This document shows, in pieces, positions 44,941 through 53,322 of a stretch of 64,000 nt of DNA; the stretch's first letter is position 1; the number at the start of each line of letters is the position of its first letter. Origin of the DNA: JBAOHV01 sp037045265 (GTDB lineage Bacteria > Actinomycetota > Acidimicrobiia > Acidimicrobiales > Microtrichaceae); the NCBI GenBank assembly GCA_037045265.1, contig JBAOHV010000019.1, positions 310,001-374,000 on the forward strand. Reading direction: 5' to 3'. The position numbers were made by a program, and so were the translations under genes. Below the pieces are notes generated by a model. The model was given only the letters and a program-made list of their open reading frames with translations, did not search any database and was not told the origin of the DNA.

Positions 44941-45910
44941 ATGCTGGCCGTGTCCTGCGTCTCCCAGTCCGACGACCAGCCGCTGAGCGGCCTACAGGTC
45001 GGCGACGTGGATGAGCCTGGCGACCTCGACGGTTGGGTCCGTGTGCACGTGCGCGCAGCCGCGCTCAACCACCACGACCTCTGGTCCTTGCGCGGTGTGG
45101 GTCTCCCTGCCGACCGGCTGCCCATGATCCTGGGATGTGACGCGGCCGGGGTGCTCGACGACGGCAGCGAGGTCGTCGTGCACGCTGTCATCGGTGACCC
45201 CGACGCGGGAGGTGGCGACGAGACCCTCGATCCGCGGCGCACTCTGCTGTCGGAGCTGCATCCGGGCACGCTCGCGGAACAGCTCCTGGTCCCCGAACGC
45301 AACATCGTGGCCAAGCCAGCCACCATGACCTTCGAGCAGGCCGCCTCTGTTCCGACCGCATGGCTGACGGCCTACCGCATGTTGACCAGCCGGTCCGGCC
45401 TGGATGGACCGGCGACGGTGCTGGTCCAGGGCGCGGGTGGCGGGGTCGCCTCGGCGGCGATCGTGCTGGCCAAGGCGCTCGGCCACACCGTGTTCTGCAC
45501 GTCGCGTGATGCCGACAAGCGCGACCGGGCAATAGCGGCGGGTGCCGACGTAGCCGTCTCATCGGGTGAGAAGCTGCCCGAGAAGGTCGATGTCGTGATC
45601 GAGACGGTCGGGGCCGCGACCTGGGAGCATTCACTGCGAGCGCTCCGACCGGGCGGGCGAATCGTCGTATCCGGTGCCACGAGCGGCATGAACCCTCCGG
45701 CTGAGCTGAACAGGGTGTACTTCCTGCAGCTGTCGGTCGTCGGGTCGACGATGGGCACCCGCGACGAACTGGTCGCGATGCTCGAGCTGATGGAGCGCCA
45801 CGGAGTCGAGCCGATGATCAGCGATGTCCGTCCCCTCACGGACGCCGCGACGTTCGTTCGAGCTGCTCGAACGTGGCGACCTGTTCGGCAAGCTCGTCCT
45901 GACGACCTGA
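44941..45910 (+). CDS. Zinc-type alcohol dehydrogenase/quinone oxidoreductase (frame break near 3' end)
   Basis: MDR-family NAD(P)H enzyme of about 322 aa. It has AAALNHHDLWSLRGVG, LPMILGCDAAGVL, the AVASVPTAWLTAYRML-type segment, the Rossmann VLVQGAGGGVASAAIVLAKALG, and GGRIVVSGATSG. It lacks the structural-zinc cysteines. The sequence TTCG occurs twice at about 45853-45860; one copy too many shifts the frame. Its removal gives the normal end (FELLERGDLFGKLVL) with a stop at 45908-45910. GAGGAG lies 7 bases before the ATG. Confidence 0.87.
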
Positions 45911-45980
45911 CCGACCGGCGAACGTGCGCCGGGCCGATGAGCGAGCAGCGCACATCGGCACGGATGGCTACGTTGTCCTG

Positions 45981-47522
45981 ATGCTCACACCGGGGCGGGG
46001 GGACCGTCTTGCACATCACGCACTCCTGGAGCGGAGGACGTTCATACGTTCAGCTGCGCTCGCGGCGATCGCCGCCGGCGGGGCCGGTGCCCTGGCTGCC
46101 TGCAGCTCCGACAGCGGTGGGACTGGCGGCTCGACCAGCTCGACGGCGACCTCGGTCGCTCCCCTCACCTTCGACGACTCGATGCCCTACTGGATGCAGG
46201 GCGGGTTCGAGCCGGTCACCGAGGAGCTCACCGCCACGTCGCTCGAGGTAACCGGCGCCCTTCCGCCCGAGATCGACGGCTTGTACGTGCGCAACGGCTC
46301 CAACCCGGCATCGGGACCGTCGCGGCACTGGTTCCTCGGCGACGGCATGGTCCACGGAGTGCGCCTGGCCGGCGGGAAGGCGCTCTGGTACCGCAACCGC
46401 TTCGTCGACACGCCTATCCACCGGGCCGGCACCGATCTGCTCAGTGCTGGCGGAGCCCCGGGTGGTCCGAACAACCAGAGCAACGTGAGCGTGTTCCACC
46501 ACGGCGGCCGACTGCTCAGCTCGGGCGAGGTGGGGCTGCCGTTCGAGCTGTCGACCGAGGACCTTTCGACCGTCGGGCCGTTCGACTACGACGGCCGTCT
46601 GACGACGGCGATGACGGCCCATCCGAAGATCGACCCGGTGACCGCCAAGATGCACTTCTTCGGGTACGGGTTCATGGCGCCGTACCTGACGTATCACGTC
46701 GCCGCGGCTGACGGCACGCTCGAGTACAGCGAGGAGATCGAGGTCGGCGGACCGACGATGATCCACGACTTCGCGATCACCGACCGGGACGTCATCTTCT
46801 GGGAGCTTCCGGTGGTGTTCGACATGGACGCGGCCGTCGCAGCGGTGACGGGCGGTCCCGTGGACGCCGGCTTCGGGTTCCGTTGGGACCCGTCGTACGG
46901 CTCGCGTGTCGGGGTCATGCCTCTCGGCGGCCCGGCGAGCGCGATCCGCTGGGTGGAGATCGACCCGTGCTTCGTGTTCCACGGTGTGAACGCCCACCGT
47001 GACGGCGACGACGTCGTGGCAGACGTGTGCGTGCTCCCCCGGGCGTTCTCCACGAACGGGGAGATCGAGCCCTCCACCCCGCACCGCTGGCGCATCGGTA
47101 CCGGCGGCGATGAGCTGAGCTTCAGCGACGAGCAGCTCTCCGACATCCAGATGGACTTGCCGGCGATCGACAGGCGCTTCGCCGGTCTTCCCAATCGCCA
47201 GGCGTGGTACCTCGAGACCGATCCCGACAGCGCCTCACCGGTCGAGTTCGCCGGGTTGAACCGCCGTGACGACCGCGACGGTTCCATCGACCGCTTCCAC
47301 CCGGGCGACGGACTCCACGTGAACGAGGGGACTTTCATACCGGCAGGCGACGGCGAGGGCGAGGGCTGGCTGGTCACCTACGCCTGGGACCGAGCCCGCG
47401 GGGCGAGCGACCTGCTCGTGCTCGATGCGCTCGACCTTGCCGGCGGGCCGGTCGCGGCTGTCCACCTGCCGGCGCGGGTGCCCTACGGGTTCCACGGCAG
47501 CTGGATCGCCACCGGAACCTGA
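45981..47522 (+). CDS. Carotenoid cleavage oxygenase, Tat-exported lipoprotein
   Basis: 513-aa non-haem iron dioxygenase cutting carotenoid or stilbene double bonds. The four iron histidines are seen in MTAHPKID, MIHDFAIT, FVFHGVNAHRDG and YGFHGSW. Other family segments are LYVRNGSNP and HWFLGDGMVHGV. The N-terminus has a twin-arginine signal (ERRTFIRSA) followed by a hydrophobic stretch and lipobox LAAC, so the enzyme appears to be folded inside, exported by Tat and lipid-anchored outside. The ATG at 45981 is used; 19 further codons upstream look non-coding. Confidence 0.9.
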   Translation: MLTPGRGDRLAHHALLERRTFIRSAALAAIAAGGAGALAACSSDSGGTGGSTSSTATSVAPLTFDDSMPYWMQGGFEPVTEELTATSLEVTGALPPEIDGLYVRNGSNPASGPSRHWFLGDGMVHGVRLAGGKALWYRNRFVDTPIHRAGTDLLSAGGAPGGPNNQSNVSVFHHGGRLLSSGEVGLPFELSTEDLSTVGPFDYDGRLTTAMTAHPKIDPVTAKMHFFGYGFMAPYLTYHVAAADGTLEYSEEIEVGGPTMIHDFAITDRDVIFWELPVVFDMDAAVAAVTGGPVDAGFGFRWDPSYGSRVGVMPLGGPASAIRWVEIDPCFVFHGVNAHRDGDDVVADVCVLPRAFSTNGEIEPSTPHRWRIGTGGDELSFSDEQLSDIQMDLPAIDRRFAGLPNRQAWYLETDPDSASPVEFAGLNRRDDRDGSIDRFHPGDGLHVNEGTFIPAGDGEGEGWLVTYAWDRARGASDLLVLDALDLAGGPVAAVHLPARVPYGFHGSWIATGT

Positions 47523-47537
47523 CTGCCGGGACCGGCT

Positions 47538-49406
47538 CTAGGCGACCTCGGCCGCGGGGGCGGCGAACTGCGACTGGTACAGCGCGTGGTAGGCGCCCCC
47601 GGCCGCCAGCAGGTCGACGTGGTTGCCCTGTTCGACGATCCGACCTGCCTCCATGACCAGTATCGTGTCGGCGTCACGGATGGTCGACAGGCGGTGGGCG
47701 ATCACGAAGCTGGTGCGGTTCGAGCGCAACGCCGCCATCGCCCGCTGGATCAGCACCTCGGTGCGTGTGTCGACCGAACTGGTCGCCTCGTCCAGGATCA
47801 GGATCATCGGGTCGGCCAGGAACGCCCGGGCGATCGTCAGCAGCTGCTTCTCCCCTGCACTGATGTTGGCACCCTCGTCGTCGATGACGGTGTCGTAGCC
47901 ATCGGGCAGGGAGTGCACGAACCTGTCCACGTAGGTGGCCCTGGCGGCGGCTAGCAGCTGCTCATCGGTCGCGTCCGGGTTGCCGTAGGCGATGTTGTCG
48001 CGGATCGTCCCGCCGAACAGCCAGGTGTCCTGGAGGACCATGCCGATCTGCGAACGCAGGTCGGCGCGCCGCATCCGGGCGGTGTCCATGCCGTCCAGGG
48101 TGATCTGGCCGGAGTCGATCTCGTAGAAGCGCATCAGCAGGTTGACCAGCGTGGTCTTGCCCGCGCCGGTCGGACCGACGATCGCGACGGTCTGCCCCGG
48201 CTCGGCGACTAGCGAGAGGCCCGAGATCAGCTCCCTGTCCGGCGAGTACGAGAAGGACACGTCGCGGAACTCGACCCGGCCGCGGGGCTCGGCGTCAACT
48301 TCTGCGTCCTCGGGCTCAGGGGTCTGCTCCGGAGCGTCGAGTAGTTCGAAGACCCGTTCGGCCGAGGCGACACCGGACTGGAGCACGTTGACCATGGAAG
48401 CCATCTGGGTGAGCGGCTGGGTGAACTGCCGCGAGTACTGGATGAACGCCTGGATGTCACCGATGCTCATCGAGCCGTTGGAGACCTGGATGCCGCCGAC
48501 CACGGCGATGGCCACGTAGTTGAGGTTCCCGAGGAACATCATCATGGGCTGGATGGTCCCCGAGATGAACTGCGCACCGAAGCTCGAATCGAACAGCTTC
48601 TCGTTCTCGTCGGCGAAGCGTGCCTGCACCGACTCGGACCGGCCGAACACCTTGACCAACGAGTGACCGGTGAACGCCTCCTCGACCTGGGCGTTGAGCG
48701 CGCCCGTATGACGCCACTGGGCGACGAATCGCTTCTTGGAGCGACTCGTGATTAGGCGCATCAAGACCATCGAGACCGGCAGGGTGAGCAGCGCAATGCC
48801 GGCCAGGATCGGTGAGATCGAGACCATCATGATCACCACGCCGATGATCGTCAGGCTCGATGAGAGCATCTGGCTGAGCGTCTGCTGGAGGCTCTGCGCG
48901 ACGTTGTCGATGTCGTTGGTGACCCGACTCAGAAGATCACCGCGGGGTTGGCCGTCGACGTAGCCGAGCGGCAGCCGGTGCAGCTTGTCCTCGACATCGG
49001 AACGCAGACGTCGCATGGTGTGCTGAACGACGTCCGCGAGCAGCCGCGACTGCCCCCAGGCCATCGAGGCCGCTACCAAGTAGAGCACCATCACTCCGAG
49101 GAGCAGCCGGGCGAGCCGGTCGAAATCCACTCCCTGACCCGAGAGCACTCCCTCGACCACGATGTTCGTCGCGTCGCCCAACAGGCGTGGGCCCACGACC
49201 GTCAGGGACACGCTGATGACAGCCAGGAGCAGAACGACGACGACCCGCGCTCGTTCCGGGCGCAGCTGCGAGGCAAGTCGCCGCGCCGAGCTCGAGAAGT
49301 CCCGTGAGCGCTCCGCCGGCATGCCGGCAGCCGCGAAGCGCCCGGCGATGCCCGAGCGTGACTCCGCTGCGGGGGTCTTGTTCGGCTGGGAGCTGTCGTC
49401 GCTCAT
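47538..49406 (-). CDS. ABC exporter half-transporter (second of pair)
   Basis: 622-aa protein with a polar N-terminus of about 50 residues, six transmembrane helices (about 55-340) and a C-terminal ATPase: Walker A GPTGAGKTTL, signature ISAGEKQLLTIARAFL, Walker B LILDEATSSVDTRTE, switch histidine IAHRLSTIRDA. The signature has ISAGE for LSGGQ, typical of the heterodimeric multidrug type (TmrB/LmrD-like). The ATG overlaps the stop of the first half-transporter by 4 bases (ATGA). Confidence 0.93.
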   Translation of the reverse strand: MSDDSSQPNKTPAAESRSGIAGRFAAAGMPAERSRDFSSSARRLASQLRPERARVVVVLLLAVISVSLTVVGPRLLGDATNIVVEGVLSGQGVDFDRLARLLLGVMVLYLVAASMAWGQSRLLADVVQHTMRRLRSDVEDKLHRLPLGYVDGQPRGDLLSRVTNDIDNVAQSLQQTLSQMLSSSLTIIGVVIMMVSISPILAGIALLTLPVSMVLMRLITSRSKKRFVAQWRHTGALNAQVEEAFTGHSLVKVFGRSESVQARFADENEKLFDSSFGAQFISGTIQPMMMFLGNLNYVAIAVVGGIQVSNGSMSIGDIQAFIQYSRQFTQPLTQMASMVNVLQSGVASAERVFELLDAPEQTPEPEDAEVDAEPRGRVEFRDVSFSYSPDRELISGLSLVAEPGQTVAIVGPTGAGKTTLVNLLMRFYEIDSGQITLDGMDTARMRRADLRSQIGMVLQDTWLFGGTIRDNIAYGNPDATDEQLLAAARATYVDRFVHSLPDGYDTVIDDEGANISAGEKQLLTIARAFLADPMILILDEATSSVDTRTEVLIQRAMAALRSNRTSFVIAHRLSTIRDADTILVMEAGRIVEQGNHVDLLAAGGAYHALYQSQFAAPAAEVA

Positions 49407-51130
49407 GCGGGCACCTGCTGGTCGAGCTGGGAGGCGACGATCTCCTGATAGGTCTCGCAGCTGTCGAGCAGTTCGTCGTGGCTGCCGAGACCGACGCAGT
49501 GTCCGTCCTCGAGCACGAGGATCCGGTCGGCTCCGATGATCGTGGAGACACGCTGGGCGACGATGATCACCACGCAGTCGTGCACGACGGGCACCAGCGC
49601 TGTGCGCAGCCGAGCGTCGGTCGCCAGGTCGAGCGCCGAGAACGAGTCGTCGAAGAGGAACACCGACGGGCGTCTCACGAGGGCCCGGGCTATCGCCAGT
49701 CGCTGGCGCTGGCCCCCTGAGACGTTGGTGCCTCCCTGGACGATCGGACTCTCCAGACCGTCGGGCATGGCGCTGACGAAGTCCTCGGCCTGGGCGATCC
49801 GCAACGCATCCCAGAGCTCCTCGTCGGTTGCGTCGGGTTTGGCGTGTCGCAGGTTGCTCGCCACAGTTCCCGAGAACAGGAAGGGCTTCTGGGGCACCAG
49901 CCCAATCCGTGACCAGAGCACCTCGGGTTCGATCTCTCGCACGTCGACCCCTCCGACCAGCACCGACCCGTCCGTCACGTCGTACAGGCGTGGCACCAGG
50001 TTGAGCATCGTCGTCTTGCCTGCCCCGGTGCTGCCGATCACCGCCAGGGTCTCGCCGGGAGCGACGCTGAACGACAGGTCGACGAGAACGGGCGCCTCGG
50101 CGCCGGGATAGGCGAAGCCGACTTCGCGGAACTCCACGTGGATGGTCTCGGGCAACTCGTCCACCGACTCCGCCGCTGCGCGGACCGAGGTGGGTGTCTC
50201 GAGCACCTCCTCGATGCGCTCGGCGCACACCGCTGCACGCGGGGCCATCACAGCGACGAACGACGCCATGGTGACCGACATGAGGATCTGGATCAGGTAG
50301 CTCAGGAAGGCGATGAGCTGACCGATCTGAAGGTCGCCCGAATCGATGCGCACCCCTCCGAACCACACCGCCGCCACGCTCGACGCGTTGAGCACCAGCA
50401 TGACCAGGGGGAAGATGATCGCCATCAGGTGCCCGGCCCGCAGCGACGTGTCGGTCAGGTCGTCGTTCGCGACCCCGAAACGACGACGTTCGATCGGCTC
50501 GCGCACGAACGCGCGGACCACTCGGAGCCCGGCGATCTGCTCCCGCAGCACCCTGTTCACGACATCGATGCGTTCCTGCATGTCCTGGAACTGCGGCACC
50601 ATCCGCACGACGACCATGCCAATGCAGACGACGAGCACGGGGACGCTCACGAGGAGCAGCATCGACAGCGGGCCGTCCTCTCGCACCGCCATGAACGAGC
50701 CACCGATCAGCATGATCGGAGCGGCAACGAGCAGCGTCGCCGACATGAGCACCAGCATCTGAACCTGCTGGACGTCGTTGGTGATCCTGGTGATCAACGA
50801 GGGTGCGCCGAAGTGGTCGACCTCCTGGGTGGAGTAGTCGGTGACTCGGTGGAACAGGTCGCGGCGCACATCGCGGCCGAACCCCATTGCGGTGCGTGCC
50901 CCGAAGTAGACCGCACCGATCGAGAACACGACCTGGATGATCGTCACCAGGATCATCCAGGCTCCGGTGCGCCAGATGTAGTCCGTGTCACCCGTGATGA
51001 CGCCCTTGTCGATGATGTCCGCGTTGAGCGCGGGCAGGTACAGCGCAGCGATCGTCTGGACGGCCTGCAACGCGATCACAGCAGCGATCCACTTGCGATA
51101 GCGGACCAGGTAGGTCCGCAGCAGTCGCAT
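49403..51130 (-). CDS. ABC exporter half-transporter (first of pair)
   Basis: 575-aa half-transporter with six transmembrane helices and an ATPase: Walker A GSTGAGKTTM, signature VSGGQRQRLAIARAL, and Walker B VFLFDDSFSALDLATD. The catalytic glutamate after Walker B is aspartate-serine (DDSFSALD), as in the degenerate site of heterodimeric exporters, whereas the partner has LDEATSS. The H-loop region reads VIIVAQRVSTI, with Gln for His. This strongly suggests an asymmetric heterodimer. Start ATG shares one base with the TetR stop (TGATG). Confidence 0.93.
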   Translation of the reverse strand: MRLLRTYLVRYRKWIAAVIALQAVQTIAALYLPALNADIIDKGVITGDTDYIWRTGAWMILVTIIQVVFSIGAVYFGARTAMGFGRDVRRDLFHRVTDYSTQEVDHFGAPSLITRITNDVQQVQMLVLMSATLLVAAPIMLIGGSFMAVREDGPLSMLLLVSVPVLVVCIGMVVVRMVPQFQDMQERIDVVNRVLREQIAGLRVVRAFVREPIERRRFGVANDDLTDTSLRAGHLMAIIFPLVMLVLNASSVAAVWFGGVRIDSGDLQIGQLIAFLSYLIQILMSVTMASFVAVMAPRAAVCAERIEEVLETPTSVRAAAESVDELPETIHVEFREVGFAYPGAEAPVLVDLSFSVAPGETLAVIGSTGAGKTTMLNLVPRLYDVTDGSVLVGGVDVREIEPEVLWSRIGLVPQKPFLFSGTVASNLRHAKPDATDEELWDALRIAQAEDFVSAMPDGLESPIVQGGTNVSGGQRQRLAIARALVRRPSVFLFDDSFSALDLATDARLRTALVPVVHDCVVIIVAQRVSTIIGADRILVLEDGHCVGLGSHDELLDSCETYQEIVASQLDQQVPA

Positions 51131-51792
51131 CAGCAAGGCGTGCTCTCCCCTCTTCTCGAGTGTTCGCCGTTCGGCTGATCCCTGTTGGGGCGGTCGCTGC
51201 AGACGGCTTCGTCACCGATGCCGCACAGCAGCACGTCGACCACCTCTGCGGCAGACAGCGGCTCCGCATTGAGCATCTTCAGCGTCGACGCGAGAGTGAA
51301 GGACCTCAGCAGCACTGCCGCGTCGTGCGGACACCTCCGAAGACGATCGGCGTCGGGGGCCAGCACCGCAGCAAGTGCGTCGATGCTCGTCGGAGGTGAC
51401 GACGGCCGGCCTGACGGGTCGTTCCCCGGCGGTCGGGTGAGTCCGACCGCGATCATCAGACGACCGATCGACATGATGCGCTCCTGCAACAGCGTCACCG
51501 CCTGCTCTGCCCGCTCGCGAAGCGGCAGCGACAGGTCGATGCCCGCGAGTCCACGTTCGAACGGCGTCGGGTCGAACGCCGCGTCCACGACTGCAGCGAC
51601 CAGCGAGTCCTTGTCGTCGAAGACTCTGAAGATGGTGCCTTCGGCAACGCCGGCGGCCTCTGCTATCTGGCGTGTCGTCACCGATGTGCCGTGTTCCAGC
51701 AACAGCGGAAGGGTGGCCTCTACGAGCACTTCTCGCCGTTGCCCGGCGGGTAGAGCGGTTGCCCTCCTGCGGGTTGCTGCCGAGGCGTTCAT
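51130..51792 (-). CDS. TetR family transcriptional regulator
   Basis: 220-aa regulator. The helix-turn-helix region is TTRQIAEAAGVAEGTIFRVFDDKDSLVAAV (about residues 37-66 in the full protein), preceded by a basic arm. The C-terminal ligand domain is not assigned. It is the first gene of an operon with the two ABC half-transporters and sits directly behind a large palindromic operator, so self-repression of an efflux operon is the simplest reading. Confidence 0.93.
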   Translation of the reverse strand: MNASAATRRRATALPAGQRREVLVEATLPLLLEHGTSVTTRQIAEAAGVAEGTIFRVFDDKDSLVAAVVDAAFDPTPFERGLAGIDLSLPLRERAEQAVTLLQERIMSIGRLMIAVGLTRPPGNDPSGRPSSPPTSIDALAAVLAPDADRLRRCPHDAAVLLRSFTLASTLKMLNAEPLSAAEVVDVLLCGIGDEAVCSDRPNRDQPNGEHSRRGESTPC

Positions 51793-51800
51793 CCGAGCCA

Positions 51801-51832
51801 CCTTACATGAGTGAGCACTCACTCATGTAAGG
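51801..51832. promoter_or_regulatory. 32-bp perfect inverted repeat, TetR operator
   Basis: CCTTACATGAGTGAG and its exact reverse complement CTCACTCATGTAAGG are separated by 2 bases (CA). The site begins 9 bases upstream of the TetR start codon and ends 9 bases before the stop of the acyl-CoA dehydrogenase gene, which is on the same strand. TGAGTGAG-CTCACTCA is a common operator core for TetR proteins. It should be bound by the adjacent TetR and control the exporter operon. Confidence 0.85.
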
Positions 51833-51841
51833 CGGGCTCAC

Positions 51842-53167
51842 TCAGGCGTTCTTCGGCAGCTCGGAGAACGGCACACCCTTCGTGTCGCCGGGTTCCTTTG
51901 GCAGCCCGAGCACACGCTCACCGATGATGTTGCGCTGGATCTGGTCGGTACCGCCGTAGATGGGCGGACCCTGGGCCCACAGGGCCAGGCCCGTCACCAT
52001 CTGGGCGAAGGGGTTGCCGGTTGCCTCGTCGTTCACCGCGCGCTGGTCGTCCTTGTAGGCGTGCAGCATGGCACTGGCACCGAGGATCCTCAGCCCGACG
52101 TCGCGGCTGGCGCGCATGATGTCACTCATGGCCAGCTTGGAGATGTTGCCGATGCCTGCAATGTCGTGGCCGGCCTTCTTCGCCGCCTTGAGCCGCAGGT
52201 TGTTGAACCGCCCGATCTCACCGAGGGTGTGCAGCTTCATGAGGTCCTGGCGGATCGAGGGGTCCTCGATCGCACCGTTGCCCTTCGCCAGGTCGAACAG
52301 CAGCTTGGTTCCCAGACCACCGATCGGAGCGGCGCTCGCTGTGGACCTGCGCTTGCGGGGAGCCGGGACGAAGTCGCCAGCACGCCTGGGCAGGTGCCCG
52401 GCGACGGTGCCGGGGGTGGCGGACCCTCCCGCTGCTGATCCTCCGCCGGATCCCAGACCGGATCTCTCGTGCATGAGCGTCGTGTTTGCCGCGGCCCAGC
52501 CGTTCCCGCGCCCACCGATGATCGCGTCGTCACCCACCGATCCGTCAGAGATGAACACCTCGTTGAACAGCGCGTGGCCGGTCATCTCCACCAACGGCCG
52601 CACCTCGACCCCCGGCTGGTGCATGTCGAATGCGAACCAGGTGATTCCCTGGTGCTTGGGAAGCTCGGGATCGGTCCGGGCGATCAGCATGCCCATGTCA
52701 GCCACGTGCCCGAAGGACGTCCACACCTTCTGGCCGTTGATCGTCCACAGGTCGCCATCGAGCTCGGCCTTGCACGTGAGCCCAGCCAGATCGGACCCGG
52801 CCCCCGGCTCGGAGAAGAGCTGACACCAACCCTTCTGTCCGGTGACGATGTCTCGCACGTACAGGTCGATCTGCTCCTGGGTGCCGTGGGTGGCGATGGT
52901 CGGTGCCGCCAGCAGCAGACCGAGGCCGCCGGGCGCGCCCAGTGCACCGAAGTCGGCGATCTCGCTCTGGACCCGGACCGCGTCGTTGCGTGACAGCGCC
53001 CGTCCATACGCGTTGGTCGGCAGCAACGGCGCGGACCAGCCGGCCAGCCCGAGCCGTTCCCACCACTCCCCGACCGTCAGCTCCGGATCCCAGTTCTCCT
53101 CGAGCCAGGTCCGGATCTCATCGACCATCTCATCCTGAGAAGCAGCTGCATCGACCGTGTCGCTCAC
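51842..53167 (-). CDS. Acyl-CoA dehydrogenase, catalytic Glu replaced by Gln
   Basis: 441-aa member of the family, longer than usual because of a Gly/Ser/Ala-rich insert (about residues 240-275). It has QLFSEPGAGSDLAGL (FAD loop), WTINGQKVWTSFGHVADMGMLIARTDP, and YGGTDQIQRNIIGERVLGLPKEP at the C-terminus. The last motif has Gln where the catalytic glutamate stands in EIQ-type enzymes. It may use another base or act as a partner of a second subunit. It precedes the TetR operon. Confidence 0.9.
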   Translation of the reverse strand: MSDTVDAAASQDEMVDEIRTWLEENWDPELTVGEWWERLGLAGWSAPLLPTNAYGRALSRNDAVRVQSEIADFGALGAPGGLGLLLAAPTIATHGTQEQIDLYVRDIVTGQKGWCQLFSEPGAGSDLAGLTCKAELDGDLWTINGQKVWTSFGHVADMGMLIARTDPELPKHQGITWFAFDMHQPGVEVRPLVEMTGHALFNEVFISDGSVGDDAIIGGRGNGWAAANTTLMHERSGLGSGGGSAAGGSATPGTVAGHLPRRAGDFVPAPRKRRSTASAAPIGGLGTKLLFDLAKGNGAIEDPSIRQDLMKLHTLGEIGRFNNLRLKAAKKAGHDIAGIGNISKLAMSDIMRASRDVGLRILGASAMLHAYKDDQRAVNDEATGNPFAQMVTGLALWAQGPPIYGGTDQIQRNIIGERVLGLPKEPGDTKGVPFSELPKNA

Positions 53168-53241
53168 GGTGTACCCCCTGTCGCGCTTTCGGCGCCGCCC
53201 CCGCGGTCGCCAGCGTGGCTCGAACCGTAGCCGGAACGCGA

Positions 53242-53273
53242 AGGTGCGCCGGGACCACGGTCCCGGCGCACCT
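53242..53273. terminator. Strong hairpin, likely terminator of the lipoprotein operon
   Basis: AGGTGCGCCGGGACC and its exact reverse complement GGTCCCGGCGCACCT are 2 bases apart, giving a very stable GC hairpin in the 155-base gap between the end of the repeat lipoprotein gene and the start of the acyl-CoA dehydrogenase gene (both minus strand). No U-tract follows, as is usual in high-GC actinobacteria. It could instead be a regulatory dyad for the downstream gene. Confidence 0.6.
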
Positions 53274-53322
53274 GATCGGAGCGCATGCAGCCGATCGTCG
53301 AGCGACCTCCTACATCAGATGT

